Shown piece after piece: positions 8,607 through 17,888 of a stretch of DNA of 64,000 nucleotides. Source of the stretch: Candidatus Omnitrophota bacterium. GTDB taxonomy: Bacteria > Hinthialibacterota > Hinthialibacteria > Hinthialibacterales > Hinthialibacteraceae. The stretch lies in assembly GCA_013177805.1 (NCBI GenBank), contig JABLXU010000030.1, forward strand, positions 1-64,000, given 5' to 3'. A model generated the notes under the pieces. It was not told the DNA's origin. It saw only the letters and a list, made by a program, of their open reading frames with translations, and did not search any database. The translations under genes were made by a program, and so were the position numbers. The number at the start of each line of letters is the position of its first letter. Position 1 is the first letter of the stretch.

Positions 8607-9509
8607 ATGAAGAACCGGTCTGATCCCTATACCCTCGCCTTGATTCAAATGCGTTGCGGGCAGGATCCGGAGGAAAACCTGCGCCGCGCAGGAAATTTCG
8701 TTAAGGAAGCGGCGGCGCGCGGGGCGCGGATCGTCTGCCTGCCCGAGCTGTTCCGCTCGGTCTATTTCTGCCAGCAGGAAGACCCGGCGCTCTTCGGCCT
8801 GGCCGAATCCATTCCCGGCCCCACCACCGAAGCGCTGGGGAAAATCGCGCGGGAACAGGGCGTGTGGATTCTCGCCTCAATTTTCGAGCGGCGGGCGGCG
8901 GGGCTGTATCACAACAGCCTGGCCTTGATCAATCCGGATGGTCAAATTGTTGGATTGTACAGGAAAACACACGTTCCTGATGATCCCGCGTACTACGAAA
9001 AATACTACTTCACCCCGGGTGATTTGGGATTCCAGGCATTCGATACCCCCATGGGCCGGATCGGGACCTTGATCTGTTGGGACCAGTGGTACCCCGAAGC
9101 GGCGCGGCTGACGGCGCTGCGGGGAGCGGAAGTGTTGTTTTATCCCACCGCCATCGGCTGGCATCCTCATGAAAAAGAAGCCTACGGCGCGCAGCAACTC
9201 GACGCCTGGCGCACCATGCAGCGCGGGCACGCCATTGCCAACGGGGTATACGTGGCGGCGGTCAACCGGATCGGCCATGAGATCCCCCGAACCGGCGGCG
9301 CGGGGATCGAGTTTTGGGGGCATTCGTTCGTTGCCGATCCCTTTGGTCTGGTGATCGCGGAAGCCTCAGAAAATAGCGAAGAAATTCTATTCGCGGAAAT
9401 CAATCCCCGGCAAATTGAAGAAGTCCGTCGGCACTGGCCGTTTCTGCGCGACCGCCGGATCGACCTGTATGGAAATATCACCCAACGGTTCCTCGATGTT
9501 GAGCCATGA
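8607..9509 (+). CDS. aguB: N-carbamoylputrescine amidase
   Basis: 300 residues, nitrilase superfamily (carbon-nitrogen hydrolase). The catalytic triad is visible: Glu47 in CLPELFRS, Lys120 in LYRKTHVPD and Cys157 in TLICWDQWYPEA. The YRKTHVPDDPAYYEKYYF and ICWDQWYPEAARL segments are characteristic of the AguB branch. It hydrolyses N-carbamoylputrescine to putrescine, CO2 and ammonia in the cytoplasm. ATG 8607 is preferred; a GTG two codons upstream is possible. It overlaps aguA by four bases (ATGA), so the two are translationally coupled. Confidence 0.94.
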   Translation: MKNRSDPYTLALIQMRCGQDPEENLRRAGNFVKEAAARGARIVCLPELFRSVYFCQQEDPALFGLAESIPGPTTEALGKIAREQGVWILASIFERRAAGLYHNSLALINPDGQIVGLYRKTHVPDDPAYYEKYYFTPGDLGFQAFDTPMGRIGTLICWDQWYPEAARLTALRGAEVLFYPTAIGWHPHEKEAYGAQQLDAWRTMQRGHAIANGVYVAAVNRIGHEIPRTGGAGIEFWGHSFVADPFGLVIAEASENSEEILFAEINPRQIEEVRRHWPFLRDRRIDLYGNITQRFLDVEP

Positions 9510-10594
9510 CCGGCAAGATCATTTCCCTGCCTCCCTCCCAGACACCGGCCTCGCTCGGGTACCGCATGCCCGCCGAGTGGGAACCGCACGCGGCCACCTG
9601 GATCGGCTGGCCGCACAACGCCGGCGATTGGCCGGGCAAGCTGGCGGCCATCCACTGGGTCTATGGCGAAATCGTCCGTAAAATCGCGCCGGGCGAAATC
9701 GTCCGCATCCTGGTCAATTCGGCCGCGCATGAAAAGCAGGCGCGGCGGATACTCAAGCGCGTGGGGGTGGATTTCAACCGGGTGGAATTTTTCCAGATTC
9801 CCACCAACCGGGGCTGGACGCGCGATTTCGGGCCGATCTTCGTGACCGGTCCCGCGGGCGGGCGTCCCCCCGCCATTGTCCGCTTTAAATTCAACGCGTG
9901 GGCCAAGTATCCCGACTGGCAACTGGACAATCAAGTGGCCGAGACCGTGGCAGGCTTGCTCGGAATCCCCTGTTTCCACGCCAAGTACAAAAAACGGGAG
10001 GTTGTTCTCGAGGGAGGCAGCATCGATACCAACGGCCAGGGAACCCTCTTGACTACGGAGGAATGTTTGCTCGACCCTGTGGTCCAGGTCCGCAATCCCG
10101 GTTTCACCCAAACCGATCTGGAGAATGTCCTGCGGGAGTATCTGGGCGCGGAACAAGTGGTATGGCTGCCCAAAGGGATCGTGGGCGACGACACGCACGG
10201 GCACATCGACGATGTGTGCCGCTTCGTCAAACCGGATACCGTGATTTTATGCCAGGAAGAGAATCCGGAAGACGAGAATTACGCGATCCTTAAGGAAAAC
10301 GCCGAGCGTTTGCAGGATGTCCGCCTGGCGAACGGCGCGCGGCTCCACGTTGTCCCCCTTCCCATGCCGCATCCGTTGTTCCTGGACAACCAACGCCTGC
10401 CCGCCAGCTACGCGAATTTCTATGTCACCAACGCCGCTGTGCTGGTCCCCACCTTTAACGATCCCCGCGACCGCGCCGCTCTGGGCATTCTTGCCGAACT
10501 CTTCGAGAACCGTGAAGTCATCGGCATCCACGCCGTGGACCTCGTTTGGGGATTGGGGACCCTCCATTGCTTGACCCAACAGCAGCCGGGGTGA
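9506..10594 (+). CDS. aguA: Agmatine deiminase
   Basis: 362 residues, the standard length for this guanidine-modifying enzyme. Key residues are in place: TRDFGP around residue 105, DDTHGHIDD (His231, Asp236) and the nucleophile Cys355 in GTLHCLTQQQP. It converts agmatine to N-carbamoylputrescine, which aguB then hydrolyses, giving putrescine. The ATGA overlap with aguB supports coupled translation. The agmatine source, an arginine decarboxylase, is not in this window. Confidence 0.95.
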   Translation: MTGKIISLPPSQTPASLGYRMPAEWEPHAATWIGWPHNAGDWPGKLAAIHWVYGEIVRKIAPGEIVRILVNSAAHEKQARRILKRVGVDFNRVEFFQIPTNRGWTRDFGPIFVTGPAGGRPPAIVRFKFNAWAKYPDWQLDNQVAETVAGLLGIPCFHAKYKKREVVLEGGSIDTNGQGTLLTTEECLLDPVVQVRNPGFTQTDLENVLREYLGAEQVVWLPKGIVGDDTHGHIDDVCRFVKPDTVILCQEENPEDENYAILKENAERLQDVRLANGARLHVVPLPMPHPLFLDNQRLPASYANFYVTNAAVLVPTFNDPRDRAALGILAELFENREVIGIHAVDLVWGLGTLHCLTQQQPG

Positions 10595-10643
10595 TCGACA
10601 TCTGCATCTTATGCCTGGAAAACATAGTCACGTACACAGTACA

Positions 10644-10684
10644 GGCCCAAGGGAGGAAACCTCGTAACCACCCTCCCTTAGGCC
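10644..10684. terminator. Hairpin between convergent genes
   Basis: GGCCCAAGGGAGG pairs with CCTCCCTTAGGCC across a 15-base loop. It sits between the end of aguA (plus strand) and the end of the beta-propeller gene (minus strand). There is no T-run on either side, so it may mark transcript ends by a factor-dependent route or protect 3' ends. Confidence 0.5.
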
Positions 10685-10710
10685 CCATGGATTCAACTCC
10701 TTGTCACTCC

Positions 10711-11679
10711 CTATGGATGAATCTCCCAATCCGTCACGGGAGTCACCAGGTCCGCGTCGACGCCTGTTGCGAATCCCATGCGGTAATTCCCCGTCGCTTC
10801 ATTGCGGCCTGAACGCCACATCTTGAATTGGCCGTTTCCGTCGTACACGACACTCGGATGATAGTTCCGGTTGTCGTTCCACGAGCCGGCCGGGCCACCG
10901 CCCCCCACTACCGCGACCGGATCTTCAAGAATTTCGAATTCCAATCCATCCGCGGACCGGAACGATTGGATCCCCGGTGTGTCGTACACGCGAAATCCCC
11001 AAGCGCGGAAGTCATTCTCACGGATTTGGATGATGGCGGTGATGTGGAATCCCTCATCCAGAGTCGCGTAAGTTTTCCACAACCAATTGATTCCATCGGA
11101 GGATTGCATAACGGAGGTAAAGTCCCCCGTTTTCAGATACATCCGATAGGGCGATTCCGGAAAAGCCGGATTGTACATCACCGCGTGGCCGTCGGGCGAG
11201 CTGATGGTCTGGCCTGACACCGTCGCGTCCGACATATCGAGCGCTTGATTGTTTTCCCATACGATGCCATCCTTGGATTCCGCAAAGCGGACATGATCCC
11301 CTAAGTCTCCTCCACGTCCAAAAAAATAACCTTTATAGGGATAGTCCCACGCCGGATTGTACAAATAATATCCACGGCCAACGAGAAGGTCGTCCACCTT
11401 GAGTCCCGTCGTCAACACCGCATTAGTCCAGTGGATACCATCCACGGATTCCGCATAGGTCACCAAGTCGATGCTGCCCTGCTCGTACCAGATCTGGTAT
11501 TTATGCAAATCCGGATTCCAGAGTACATTAGCCATGTACGACCGGTTGCCGTTCGGCATCGGCATATCTAAGGGATTCCCTGGATAATCAGTCCATACAA
11601 CATCCGGCCACGCCGAAAATCCGCACACACCCATCATACCCGCCCAAAAGGCGCTGCATAATAAATTTTTTTGATTCAT
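10711..11679 (-). CDS. Exported beta-propeller protein, glycosidase-like
   Basis: 322 residues with a Sec signal peptide (NQKNLLCSAFWAGMMGVCGF, ending near SAWP). The mature part repeats blades with motifs such as YAESVDGIHWTNAV, FAESKDGIVWENN, MQSSDGINWLW and FRSADGLEFEI. These resemble the S-x-DGxxW strands of five-bladed GH43/GH32-type propellers. I cannot assign three catalytic acids with confidence, so it could be a glycoside hydrolase relative or a non-enzymatic carbohydrate-binding propeller. ATG 11679 lies about 12 bases after an AAGGAAAGGG stretch; a TTG one codon upstream is less likely. Confidence 0.7.
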   Translation of the reverse strand: MNQKNLLCSAFWAGMMGVCGFSAWPDVVWTDYPGNPLDMPMPNGNRSYMANVLWNPDLHKYQIWYEQGSIDLVTYAESVDGIHWTNAVLTTGLKVDDLLVGRGYYLYNPAWDYPYKGYFFGRGGDLGDHVRFAESKDGIVWENNQALDMSDATVSGQTISSPDGHAVMYNPAFPESPYRMYLKTGDFTSVMQSSDGINWLWKTYATLDEGFHITAIIQIRENDFRAWGFRVYDTPGIQSFRSADGLEFEILEDPVAVVGGGGPAGSWNDNRNYHPSVVYDGNGQFKMWRSGRNEATGNYRMGFATGVDADLVTPVTDWEIHP

Positions 11680-11782
11680 CAAACCGATCCCTTTCCTTAA
11701 AAAGAATAATGGTGATTGATGAATGAATATACAGAATCAGGCTGGATGTTTCTAAGGGACCTCCACCCAACAAGGGAACTGG

Positions 11783-14296
11783 CTAGATTCCATATCGGCG
11801 CCGCCGGGCCTGAATGCGTTCTAGCGCTTCGCGAAACGGCCGTTCCAGGTAATCCAGATGGTCATCCTCGCCGTGATGATGCGTGACGGAACCTCGAGGG
11901 TATTGGCCGCTGAGATTCCGGATGTACTCCAGGCCGCCATGAATCAACGTCATCATGTATTGCGCGGTCTCCTCATCATGCATCCACCATTCGCCCCCAA
12001 CCGATACATAAACCGGGGAAGTATGCGCCATGATTCCACGCCGCCACGCATCGTGATGGGACAAGGCCCGCGCGAATCCCGGCCCGCCGGCCCGCGCCGC
12101 CAGCCAGGTATGATGCTCCACCTTCAATTGGGCCTTCAACTGCAACCGGCGCGCCCCCCGGGATTCTTCCGTGGAGGCCGCTACCCGGCCCTCCTGCACG
12201 ATTTCCAGAGAATGCACAGGGAAAATACTGTCCACCTCGGCTACGGCTTCCACCGTGCCTCCATTCCCAGGCAGGGCAAGAGTATCCCCCACCATCCGGC
12301 CGTTCACCGTAAACCGCAAAATCGGCCCCCCGCTGAGAAAAGTCCGGCCGAGGCGCAGATTCCGGCACCAATTCTCGTAAGTGAATTCTTCATCGGGAGG
12401 GATGTACACATAGGTGCGGTAAAGACCGACCGGCACTTCGGCGGTCATCCGGTCGGTACCGCCCACGAGAGGCAACCGATACCCGGCATTCAGGTAACGG
12501 TAGTATTCGATATGCGCGTACATTTCATGCGTGGTCATCTCGAGCGCGTCCGCCCGCCCGCCCGCGATCAAGGCGGGCAGTTCGCAATTGGGATTGGGGA
12601 TATGGGGAACGATCACGGTCCCCCCTTGCTGATGGCAGGCATCCGCCCAATGGCTGAGCGCCGTTTCCAACGTCCCGCCTTGTTCGGCTTCATCGGGTCC
12701 GCCCGTGCACCAGGGCATGACGGGATGCTTCAGTCCCAGCAAACTCAAATGCCCTAAAATATGCTGCCGGTTTTCCTGCGACGTGTACACCACGGTGCCG
12801 CCATCGGCCGAATAGAGGGGCCGCCCGGTGAATTCCTCCGTATTGGTGAAAAGATGCCCCCATTGTGACTGCAGCAGGTTCACAACGCTGACATCCTCCC
12901 CTTGCGCTTCGAGCTGGGCACCCAAGGTGGACAGGAAGTGGACATGGGTATCGCCGCTGAACCACCTCTCGCGTTTCATGTTGAGGACTCGCTTAAGCCG
13001 CAACGTCATTTCGCGTTGGCCCGGTTGAATCATCACGGAGGCGCGCAAGGGGAGATATTCGAATCCCCTCGCCACATCCACAATCACTTCGCCCCGGGGC
13101 AGCCAGCCTTGGCAGGCGCCATCAATGTACGCGTACGTGACATGGCCCAGCCGGATATCACCGCCGTTGTCGATATGCCAAGTACTTTGATCCGACATCA
13201 GATGGCCGGGATGACCGTGCGGGGCATAGGGGATGCCTTCCGGCGAACGGAAATGGACACGGCAGGGAAGCGGCCGGCCGGTTTCATCGTCCAGCACGGT
13301 CACATGCACCCAGTTTTTCCCCCGCTCCACCAACTCCAGCCGCACACGATCCGTTTCCACTTGTTTCTTTTGAAGCACATCGTTCCAACGGACTGCTTCC
13401 ATCACCGCCTCGCCCCGCGCCACCCGAATGGTGGCGGAAGGAAGCGCCGCGATCTCCACATAAGCCGGGCTGGTGCGGGTATTATAGGTCTGGCCCCACC
13501 CCGCCATGGAATCTTGCTTGAATTCCTCGGCGGATCCCGTGGGCAACGGATAGGGGTAGGTCACCGAACCGCGATCGGCTTCGACGGATAGATCAAACGG
13601 TTCCGCGGCCTCCTCCGGATCTTTCAGCCGGAGGATAACCGGGCGCCTCGGTTCGCGGCGGAGAGGACTCTCCTCCAGGGAACTCACCGTGACGGCGGCA
13701 ATCACGAACCGCCGGTCCCGCGGTTCGACACGCAGCCAATCAAGAATTTGTTCCGGATGGGGATTGCGCCAAGCCCAGAGGACAAACCATCGCGGCGCGG
13801 CGGGAACCACTTCGGTCTGCCGTTCACCGGCGGCGCCCCACGGGCCTGCATAGCGGGGTTTCAACCCATCGTTCTGATCGGGCACCGCCAGGAGCGGCCA
13901 TTGTCCCCAATCCGGAGGGACCTCGGATATCTCCAGACGTTCGCGGATGGGGATGATCTCAGAAGGAAGGCTTTCATATTGGAAGACGTAATGGGCAATC
14001 ACCCGGCCCGCCGTTTCTCCCTCGCGGATGCGCGACTCCAACAACCGGTGCGCGATAATCACCCACCTGGCCGTCCGCTGGATGGGAATCCCGACCGGTT
14101 CCCGGTATCCCTGAGGGCCGAAGTCAAGCAAACTAAGTCCTTTCCCCTGGCTGGGGCCGATTTGAAAAGGCAATCCGCGGAATGACTGCATCCCGAGCGG
14201 AAAGCCGGCCCCGGGGGCGAACGCTTCCGGGCCTTGATTGCACCAAGAGGACAAATCGATCGGCCAATAACCCTCGTTCAAGTCAGTTTCGTTCAT
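11783..14296 (-). CDS. Large CehA/McbA-like PHP-fold metallohydrolase
   Basis: 837 residues, no obvious signal peptide. The N-terminal ~420 residues look all-beta and carry segments such as VTVLDDETGRPLPCRVHFRS, which resembles a carboxypeptidase-regulatory type beta-sandwich. The C-terminal half is a PHP-like domain: GDTHVHFLS near residue 450 with two metal histidines, VIVPHIPNPNC, DALEMTTHEMY and LVGGTDRM. CehA/McbA members hydrolyse phosphoesters or carbamate-type esters, but the substrate here is unknown. Start ATG 14296 is chosen; a TTG six codons upstream is possible. Confidence 0.75.
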   Translation of the reverse strand: MNETDLNEGYWPIDLSSWCNQGPEAFAPGAGFPLGMQSFRGLPFQIGPSQGKGLSLLDFGPQGYREPVGIPIQRTARWVIIAHRLLESRIREGETAGRVIAHYVFQYESLPSEIIPIRERLEISEVPPDWGQWPLLAVPDQNDGLKPRYAGPWGAAGERQTEVVPAAPRWFVLWAWRNPHPEQILDWLRVEPRDRRFVIAAVTVSSLEESPLRREPRRPVILRLKDPEEAAEPFDLSVEADRGSVTYPYPLPTGSAEEFKQDSMAGWGQTYNTRTSPAYVEIAALPSATIRVARGEAVMEAVRWNDVLQKKQVETDRVRLELVERGKNWVHVTVLDDETGRPLPCRVHFRSPEGIPYAPHGHPGHLMSDQSTWHIDNGGDIRLGHVTYAYIDGACQGWLPRGEVIVDVARGFEYLPLRASVMIQPGQREMTLRLKRVLNMKRERWFSGDTHVHFLSTLGAQLEAQGEDVSVVNLLQSQWGHLFTNTEEFTGRPLYSADGGTVVYTSQENRQHILGHLSLLGLKHPVMPWCTGGPDEAEQGGTLETALSHWADACHQQGGTVIVPHIPNPNCELPALIAGGRADALEMTTHEMYAHIEYYRYLNAGYRLPLVGGTDRMTAEVPVGLYRTYVYIPPDEEFTYENWCRNLRLGRTFLSGGPILRFTVNGRMVGDTLALPGNGGTVEAVAEVDSIFPVHSLEIVQEGRVAASTEESRGARRLQLKAQLKVEHHTWLAARAGGPGFARALSHHDAWRRGIMAHTSPVYVSVGGEWWMHDEETAQYMMTLIHGGLEYIRNLSGQYPRGSVTHHHGEDDHLDYLERPFREALERIQARRRRYGI

Positions 14297-14600
14297 GCGC
14301 TTCTCGCTTCTCAAACTTAAGAACTCCGGTTCCCCCCTGCCCTGGCACAGGGATGCATTACAGCCTCACTTTACTATGTTCCACATTCTTGTTCCAAGTG
14401 AACAAGGGATGCTCTGGGACATTCCAGAACGGATCTTGGGCCGGCAATCCAGGTTGGAGCGGCCGGCCACCGGAGAAAGCCTCCCCCACGCTTTCCCGGC
14501 CTTCCCCAATCAAGTGCGTTTTTCTCCGGCTGTGCCGTAACAAGCCGGGCGAAAATCAACTAAAATTGACCATCTCTCTAAAAGGCAGGGCTTTCGGATC
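14297..14600. other. Divergent intergenic region, no gene seen
   Basis: About 300 bases between the minus-strand metallohydrolase and the plus-strand pseudopilin. It must hold promoters in both directions; I see no clear pair of -35/-10 boxes. AAAGGCAGGG at 14581-14590 is the ribosome site of the next gene. Confidence 0.5.
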
Positions 14601-15128
14601 ATGCGGATTACCCAGAGGTACGCTTTCACGTTGATCGAGTTGCTGATCGTCGTCGCGATCATCGGAATTTTAGCGGCCATCGCCGTGCCCAATTTTCTAA
14701 ACGCGCGGATGCGGGCCACCATCGCCCGAATGGAAACGGACCTGAAGGCGTTGGGCGACGCTTTGATGATGTACCGCATCGACAATCGGTGCTATTTTGA
14801 ACAAATGGGCGGGAATCCCCACCAGGAAATGCGGCGGTTGACCACGCCGGTCGCGTACATCGCCCGCATCCCCCATGATCCGTTCCGGGTGCCCAATGCC
14901 AAGTATTCCAGCATAACCCCCAATTATGACTATTCATCCTATGGGCCGAGTTGCAAAACCGACTGGCTCTTGCATGGATTGGGTCCGGACACGGACGAGG
15001 ATATCGGCGTCGGGGCGTATGGTCCCCAGACGGCCGGTTTGTTCAAACAACTGCTGTACCAGACTTCCAACGGCATTGTCAGCAGCGGAGACGTGATTCA
15101 CACCTCCTGGCACGGCTTGTCGTTCTAA
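14601..15128 (+). CDS. Orphan type II pseudopilin (GspG-like)
   Basis: 175 residues. Residues 8-30 hold a class III prepilin signal: AFTLIELLIVVAIIGILAAI, with Phe+1 and Glu+5 of the mature protein, processed by prepilin peptidase. The helix continues PNFLNARMRATIARMETDLK. The C-terminal domain (residues ~55-175) has an LGPD-type segment (LHGLGPDTDEDIG) seen in many environmental pseudopilins. No secretion ATPase, inner-membrane protein or peptidase gene is nearby. It may decorate a pilus or secretion pseudopilus encoded elsewhere. A second pseudopilin lies at 15377 on the other strand. Confidence 0.88.
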   Translation: MRITQRYAFTLIELLIVVAIIGILAAIAVPNFLNARMRATIARMETDLKALGDALMMYRIDNRCYFEQMGGNPHQEMRRLTTPVAYIARIPHDPFRVPNAKYSSITPNYDYSSYGPSCKTDWLLHGLGPDTDEDIGVGAYGPQTAGLFKQLLYQTSNGIVSSGDVIHTSWHGLSF

Positions 15129-15144
15129 GCATGAATCGTTACTT

Positions 15145-15242
15145 TTCAAACAATGCGGGACTTTCCCGGTGCTTGATACGCGGGACGTGTATGTGGGAGC
15201 GCTAAATCATCCCCTCTCTCTGGGCGAGGGCTTGAGTGAGGG
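15145..15242. repeat. ~100-bp dispersed intergenic repeat, copy B
   Basis: Begins CAAACAATGCGGGACTTTCC, then CGGTGCTTGATACGCGGGA, a variable centre, and ends with the CCCCTCTCTCTGGGCGAGGG hairpin and CTTGAGTGAGGG. It matches copies A and C in word order. Confidence 0.65.
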
Positions 15243-15376
15243 ATATCCCAAAAGGCATTGGCCATCCTTTTTCTGGAATCAAGTTAAATTATCAAAACAC
15301 AACCGAACTTCCGCCGTATGAGAATATACCCCCCCAGGGGTGCCACACCCGTGACGGAATTACCGGTCTTCGCCGC

Positions 15377-15985
15377 TTATTGAAAGATCTGAGCGCTGCT
15401 GGAAATGATATCGCCTTTGGATTGCAGGCCATTCGATACGGAATAAAACACGCCGCCATCGCCGTTGGGACCCGCGATTTTGGGGGTACGCAACGCCCGC
15501 AATCCGACGGCCCAGTCAGTCCATGGCCAATCCGTCACGCGGTCGGGTCCGAGAGACACCATGACATAGGTCACGCCGGCGGCTCCGTACTCCCGTTTTC
15601 GTTCCTCGATCGTCGAGGCGCTGGCGCCGGCGCGGAGAGGAGCCCCGTAATCACAGTAGATCGCGCCGCCTGTATCGCCTTTCGCGAAAAAGGGATCCCG
15701 GCAAGCCGCAGTGCTGGACAAATACGCTACGGGGGAAGTTAAAATCCGGTAGCTGGATCCATCCACGGTTTCTGTTCCACAATCCACGGGGGCGAAATTG
15801 TTATGATCCACGGCGTAAGTGGCAATGGCCGTCTGCACGGATTTGAGGTCGGCATAGGTGCGCGCCAGTTTAGCCCGGAATTGAGCATTCAGAAAATTGG
15901 GTACCGCGATCGCCGCCAAAATGCCGATGATCGCCACGACAATCAACAACTCGATCAGTGTAAATCCCCACTTAAACGTATTCAT
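15377..15985 (-). CDS. Orphan type II pseudopilin (GspG-like)
   Basis: 202 residues. The prepilin signal GFTLIELLIVVAIIGILAAI is almost identical to that of the pseudopilin at 14601, followed by PNFLNAQFRAKLARTYADLK. The C-terminal domain carries VTYVMVSLGPDRVTDWPWTD, the LGPD-type motif, and pairs of Cys (residues 69 and 95). It is encoded opposite to its relative, with the C-terminal domains diverged and the N-termini conserved. It is probably assembled into a shared type II secretion or type IV pilus machine encoded elsewhere. Confidence 0.88.
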   Translation of the reverse strand: MNTFKWGFTLIELLIVVAIIGILAAIAVPNFLNAQFRAKLARTYADLKSVQTAIATYAVDHNNFAPVDCGTETVDGSSYRILTSPVAYLSSTAACRDPFFAKGDTGGAIYCDYGAPLRAGASASTIEERKREYGAAGVTYVMVSLGPDRVTDWPWTDWAVGLRALRTPKIAGPNGDGGVFYSVSNGLQSKGDIISSSAQIFQ

Positions 15986-16376
15986 TCGCCAAGCCTTCCT
16001 CTTCCCAAAATATGGTTTTCTCCGCCCCTATCGGTTTATTATGCAAGAAATGAACCGTAATTGTCTATATACCTTTACTACTTTGGGAAGCAAGCCTCGC
16101 AAGACCTGCGCCCCACCTAATTGTTTTTTGGCAACTATATACCCAAATGCCGGACTTTCTCAGTGCTTGATCCGTGGTAGGACACCGGATGGGAACGCGA
16201 AATCCTTTCCTTTTTCTGGGAGAACGTCAGGTAGAGAAAAGCGTTGAAGGAGCACGCGACGTTCTTTCTCTACAATCAAGTAACCGGTTCTGTTCTTTCA
16301 TCACCCCCTGTCACCCCGGTTGATCCAATAGCGTAAGTGAGAGACCATAGAAAAAAACGTTGCAGGGAGTATCCGT
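15986..16376. other. Divergent intergenic region with repeat copy C
   Basis: No gene seen. Apart from the repeat at 16140-16247 it contains the word GGTTCTGTTC at 16275, related to the ends of the MITE-like element at 17889. GCAGGGAGT just before 16377 is the ribosome site of the next gene. Confidence 0.5.
16140..16247. repeat. ~100-bp dispersed intergenic repeat, copy C
   Basis: ACCCAAATGCCGGACTTTCT, CAGTGCTTGATCCGTGGTA and GGGAACGCGAAATC follow the order of copies A and B. The terminal hairpin is degenerate here (TTTTTCTGGGAGAACGTCAG). This is the most decayed of the three copies at the hairpin end and the closest to copy A at the other end. Confidence 0.6.
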
Positions 16377-17876
16377 ATGAGTCCTTTCCAGAATGTTGAT
16401 TCATTCCTGAAAGTTCTATGCCGGTCCGGCTGCCGCGCCGGTTTTTGGCTCAGTTGGGTGATCAGCATGTTCCCATTTTTGATACCCGGATCCCCCCCCG
16501 CGCATGCCGTAGACACCATCCGGACTTTCCAGGCCGGCGCCGCCGCGGTGGATATCACACCGGCCACCTTGCCCCTGCGTGTGGCTGGAGGCATTGTGGA
16601 ATCGTGGGCTGACAAGGTGGAAGATCCGTTACACGCGCGCGCCCTGGTTTTGGATGACGGACGGATAGCCGTCGCGATTTGTCTCGTGGACAGCTGCCTG
16701 ATGCCGCGCGACATGATCGACGCCGCCAAGGTTCTGGCTCAGCGCGCGACCGGGATTCCTCTCGACCGCATGCTCATCGCCGCCACCCATACCCATTCCG
16801 CTCCGGCGGTCATGGGCGTGCACGGCACCGATCCCCATCCAGACTACCGGGAGTTCGTGACCGGAAAAATCGCCGAGGCGATTCAGGAGGCTTACGCGAA
16901 ACGACAGCCGGCGTGGATTGGCTGGGCGGCCGATCAATGCACGGAGTACGTCTTCTGCCGCCGGTGGATCATGAAACCCGGCACGGCGTTCACCGTGCCG
17001 TTCACCGGATGTCCTGAAAACCAGGCGGAGATGAATCCCGGCCACCTGAACGAAAACCGGGTTAAACAAACCGGCCCGGTCGATCCGGCGGTGACGGTCC
17101 TCTCCGTGCAGACCCCCGGGGGAAAACCGCTGGCGTTTCTTGGCAATTACTCCACGCACTATGCCGGCGCGCCTCATATCTCGGCCGATTACTTCGGGGT
17201 TTTCGCCCAACGGATCGGCGAGTTGCTCGGCGCGGATCCTGCCGAGACCCCCTTCGTGGGTATCATGAGCAACGGAACCAGCGGTGACGCCAACTGCATC
17301 GATTTCAGCAAACCCCCACGGGATTTCGACCGGTTCATGGTGGCCGAAGCGGTCGCGCAGGCCGCCCTGCGGGCATACCATAAAATCGAGCATCACGCCT
17401 GGGCGCCCTTGGCCATGGAGGAAACCCTTCTAGAACTGGGCGTCCGCAAACCCACTCCCAATGAGTTACAGGAGGCACGGGACTATCTGGAGAAAAACGT
17501 GAAAGACCGTCCCATCCAGAATTGGGAAGAAAACTACGCGCGGGAAACGGTTCTGGTCGGCCAAATGCCGGACACGGTCGAAATCAAACTGCAGGCGATC
17601 GGCATCGACGGCCTGGGCATTGCGGCGATTCCTTGCGAAACTTTTGGATCCACCGGTTTGCGGTTGAAGGAACAAAGCCCGTTCCCGCTCACCATGAACA
17701 TTAGCATCGCCAACGGAGCACATGGCTATCTGCCTCCGCCGGATCAGTTTCCGCTGGGCGGCTACACCACCTGGCGGGCGCGCACCAGTTACTTGGAAAC
17801 CGGCGCGGAACCCAAGATTGTGGATACCTTGCTTCGTCTATTGAAACAAACCTGGGAAGCGAACGCGAAAGGCTGA
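16377..17876 (+). CDS. Exported neutral/alkaline ceramidase-like protein
   Basis: 499 residues with an N-terminal hydrophobic segment (FWLSWVISMFPFLIPG) before AHAVDTIRT, so exported. The mature protein starts FQAGAAAVDITPATLPLRVA, the typical opening of the neutral/alkaline non-lysosomal ceramidase N-terminal domain. ATHTHSAP (about residues 134-141) is the zinc-binding His motif. LGNYSTHYAG and MSNGTSGDANC are further family segments. The family cleaves amide bonds of ceramides, but many environmental homologues lack the C-terminal Ig-like domain, as here, and their substrates are unknown. Confidence 0.83.
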   Translation: MSPFQNVDSFLKVLCRSGCRAGFWLSWVISMFPFLIPGSPPAHAVDTIRTFQAGAAAVDITPATLPLRVAGGIVESWADKVEDPLHARALVLDDGRIAVAICLVDSCLMPRDMIDAAKVLAQRATGIPLDRMLIAATHTHSAPAVMGVHGTDPHPDYREFVTGKIAEAIQEAYAKRQPAWIGWAADQCTEYVFCRRWIMKPGTAFTVPFTGCPENQAEMNPGHLNENRVKQTGPVDPAVTVLSVQTPGGKPLAFLGNYSTHYAGAPHISADYFGVFAQRIGELLGADPAETPFVGIMSNGTSGDANCIDFSKPPRDFDRFMVAEAVAQAALRAYHKIEHHAWAPLAMEETLLELGVRKPTPNELQEARDYLEKNVKDRPIQNWEENYARETVLVGQMPDTVEIKLQAIGIDGLGIAAIPCETFGSTGLRLKEQSPFPLTMNISIANGAHGYLPPPDQFPLGGYTTWRARTSYLETGAEPKIVDTLLRLLKQTWEANAKG

Positions 17877-17888
17877 TCAAGATCATTC

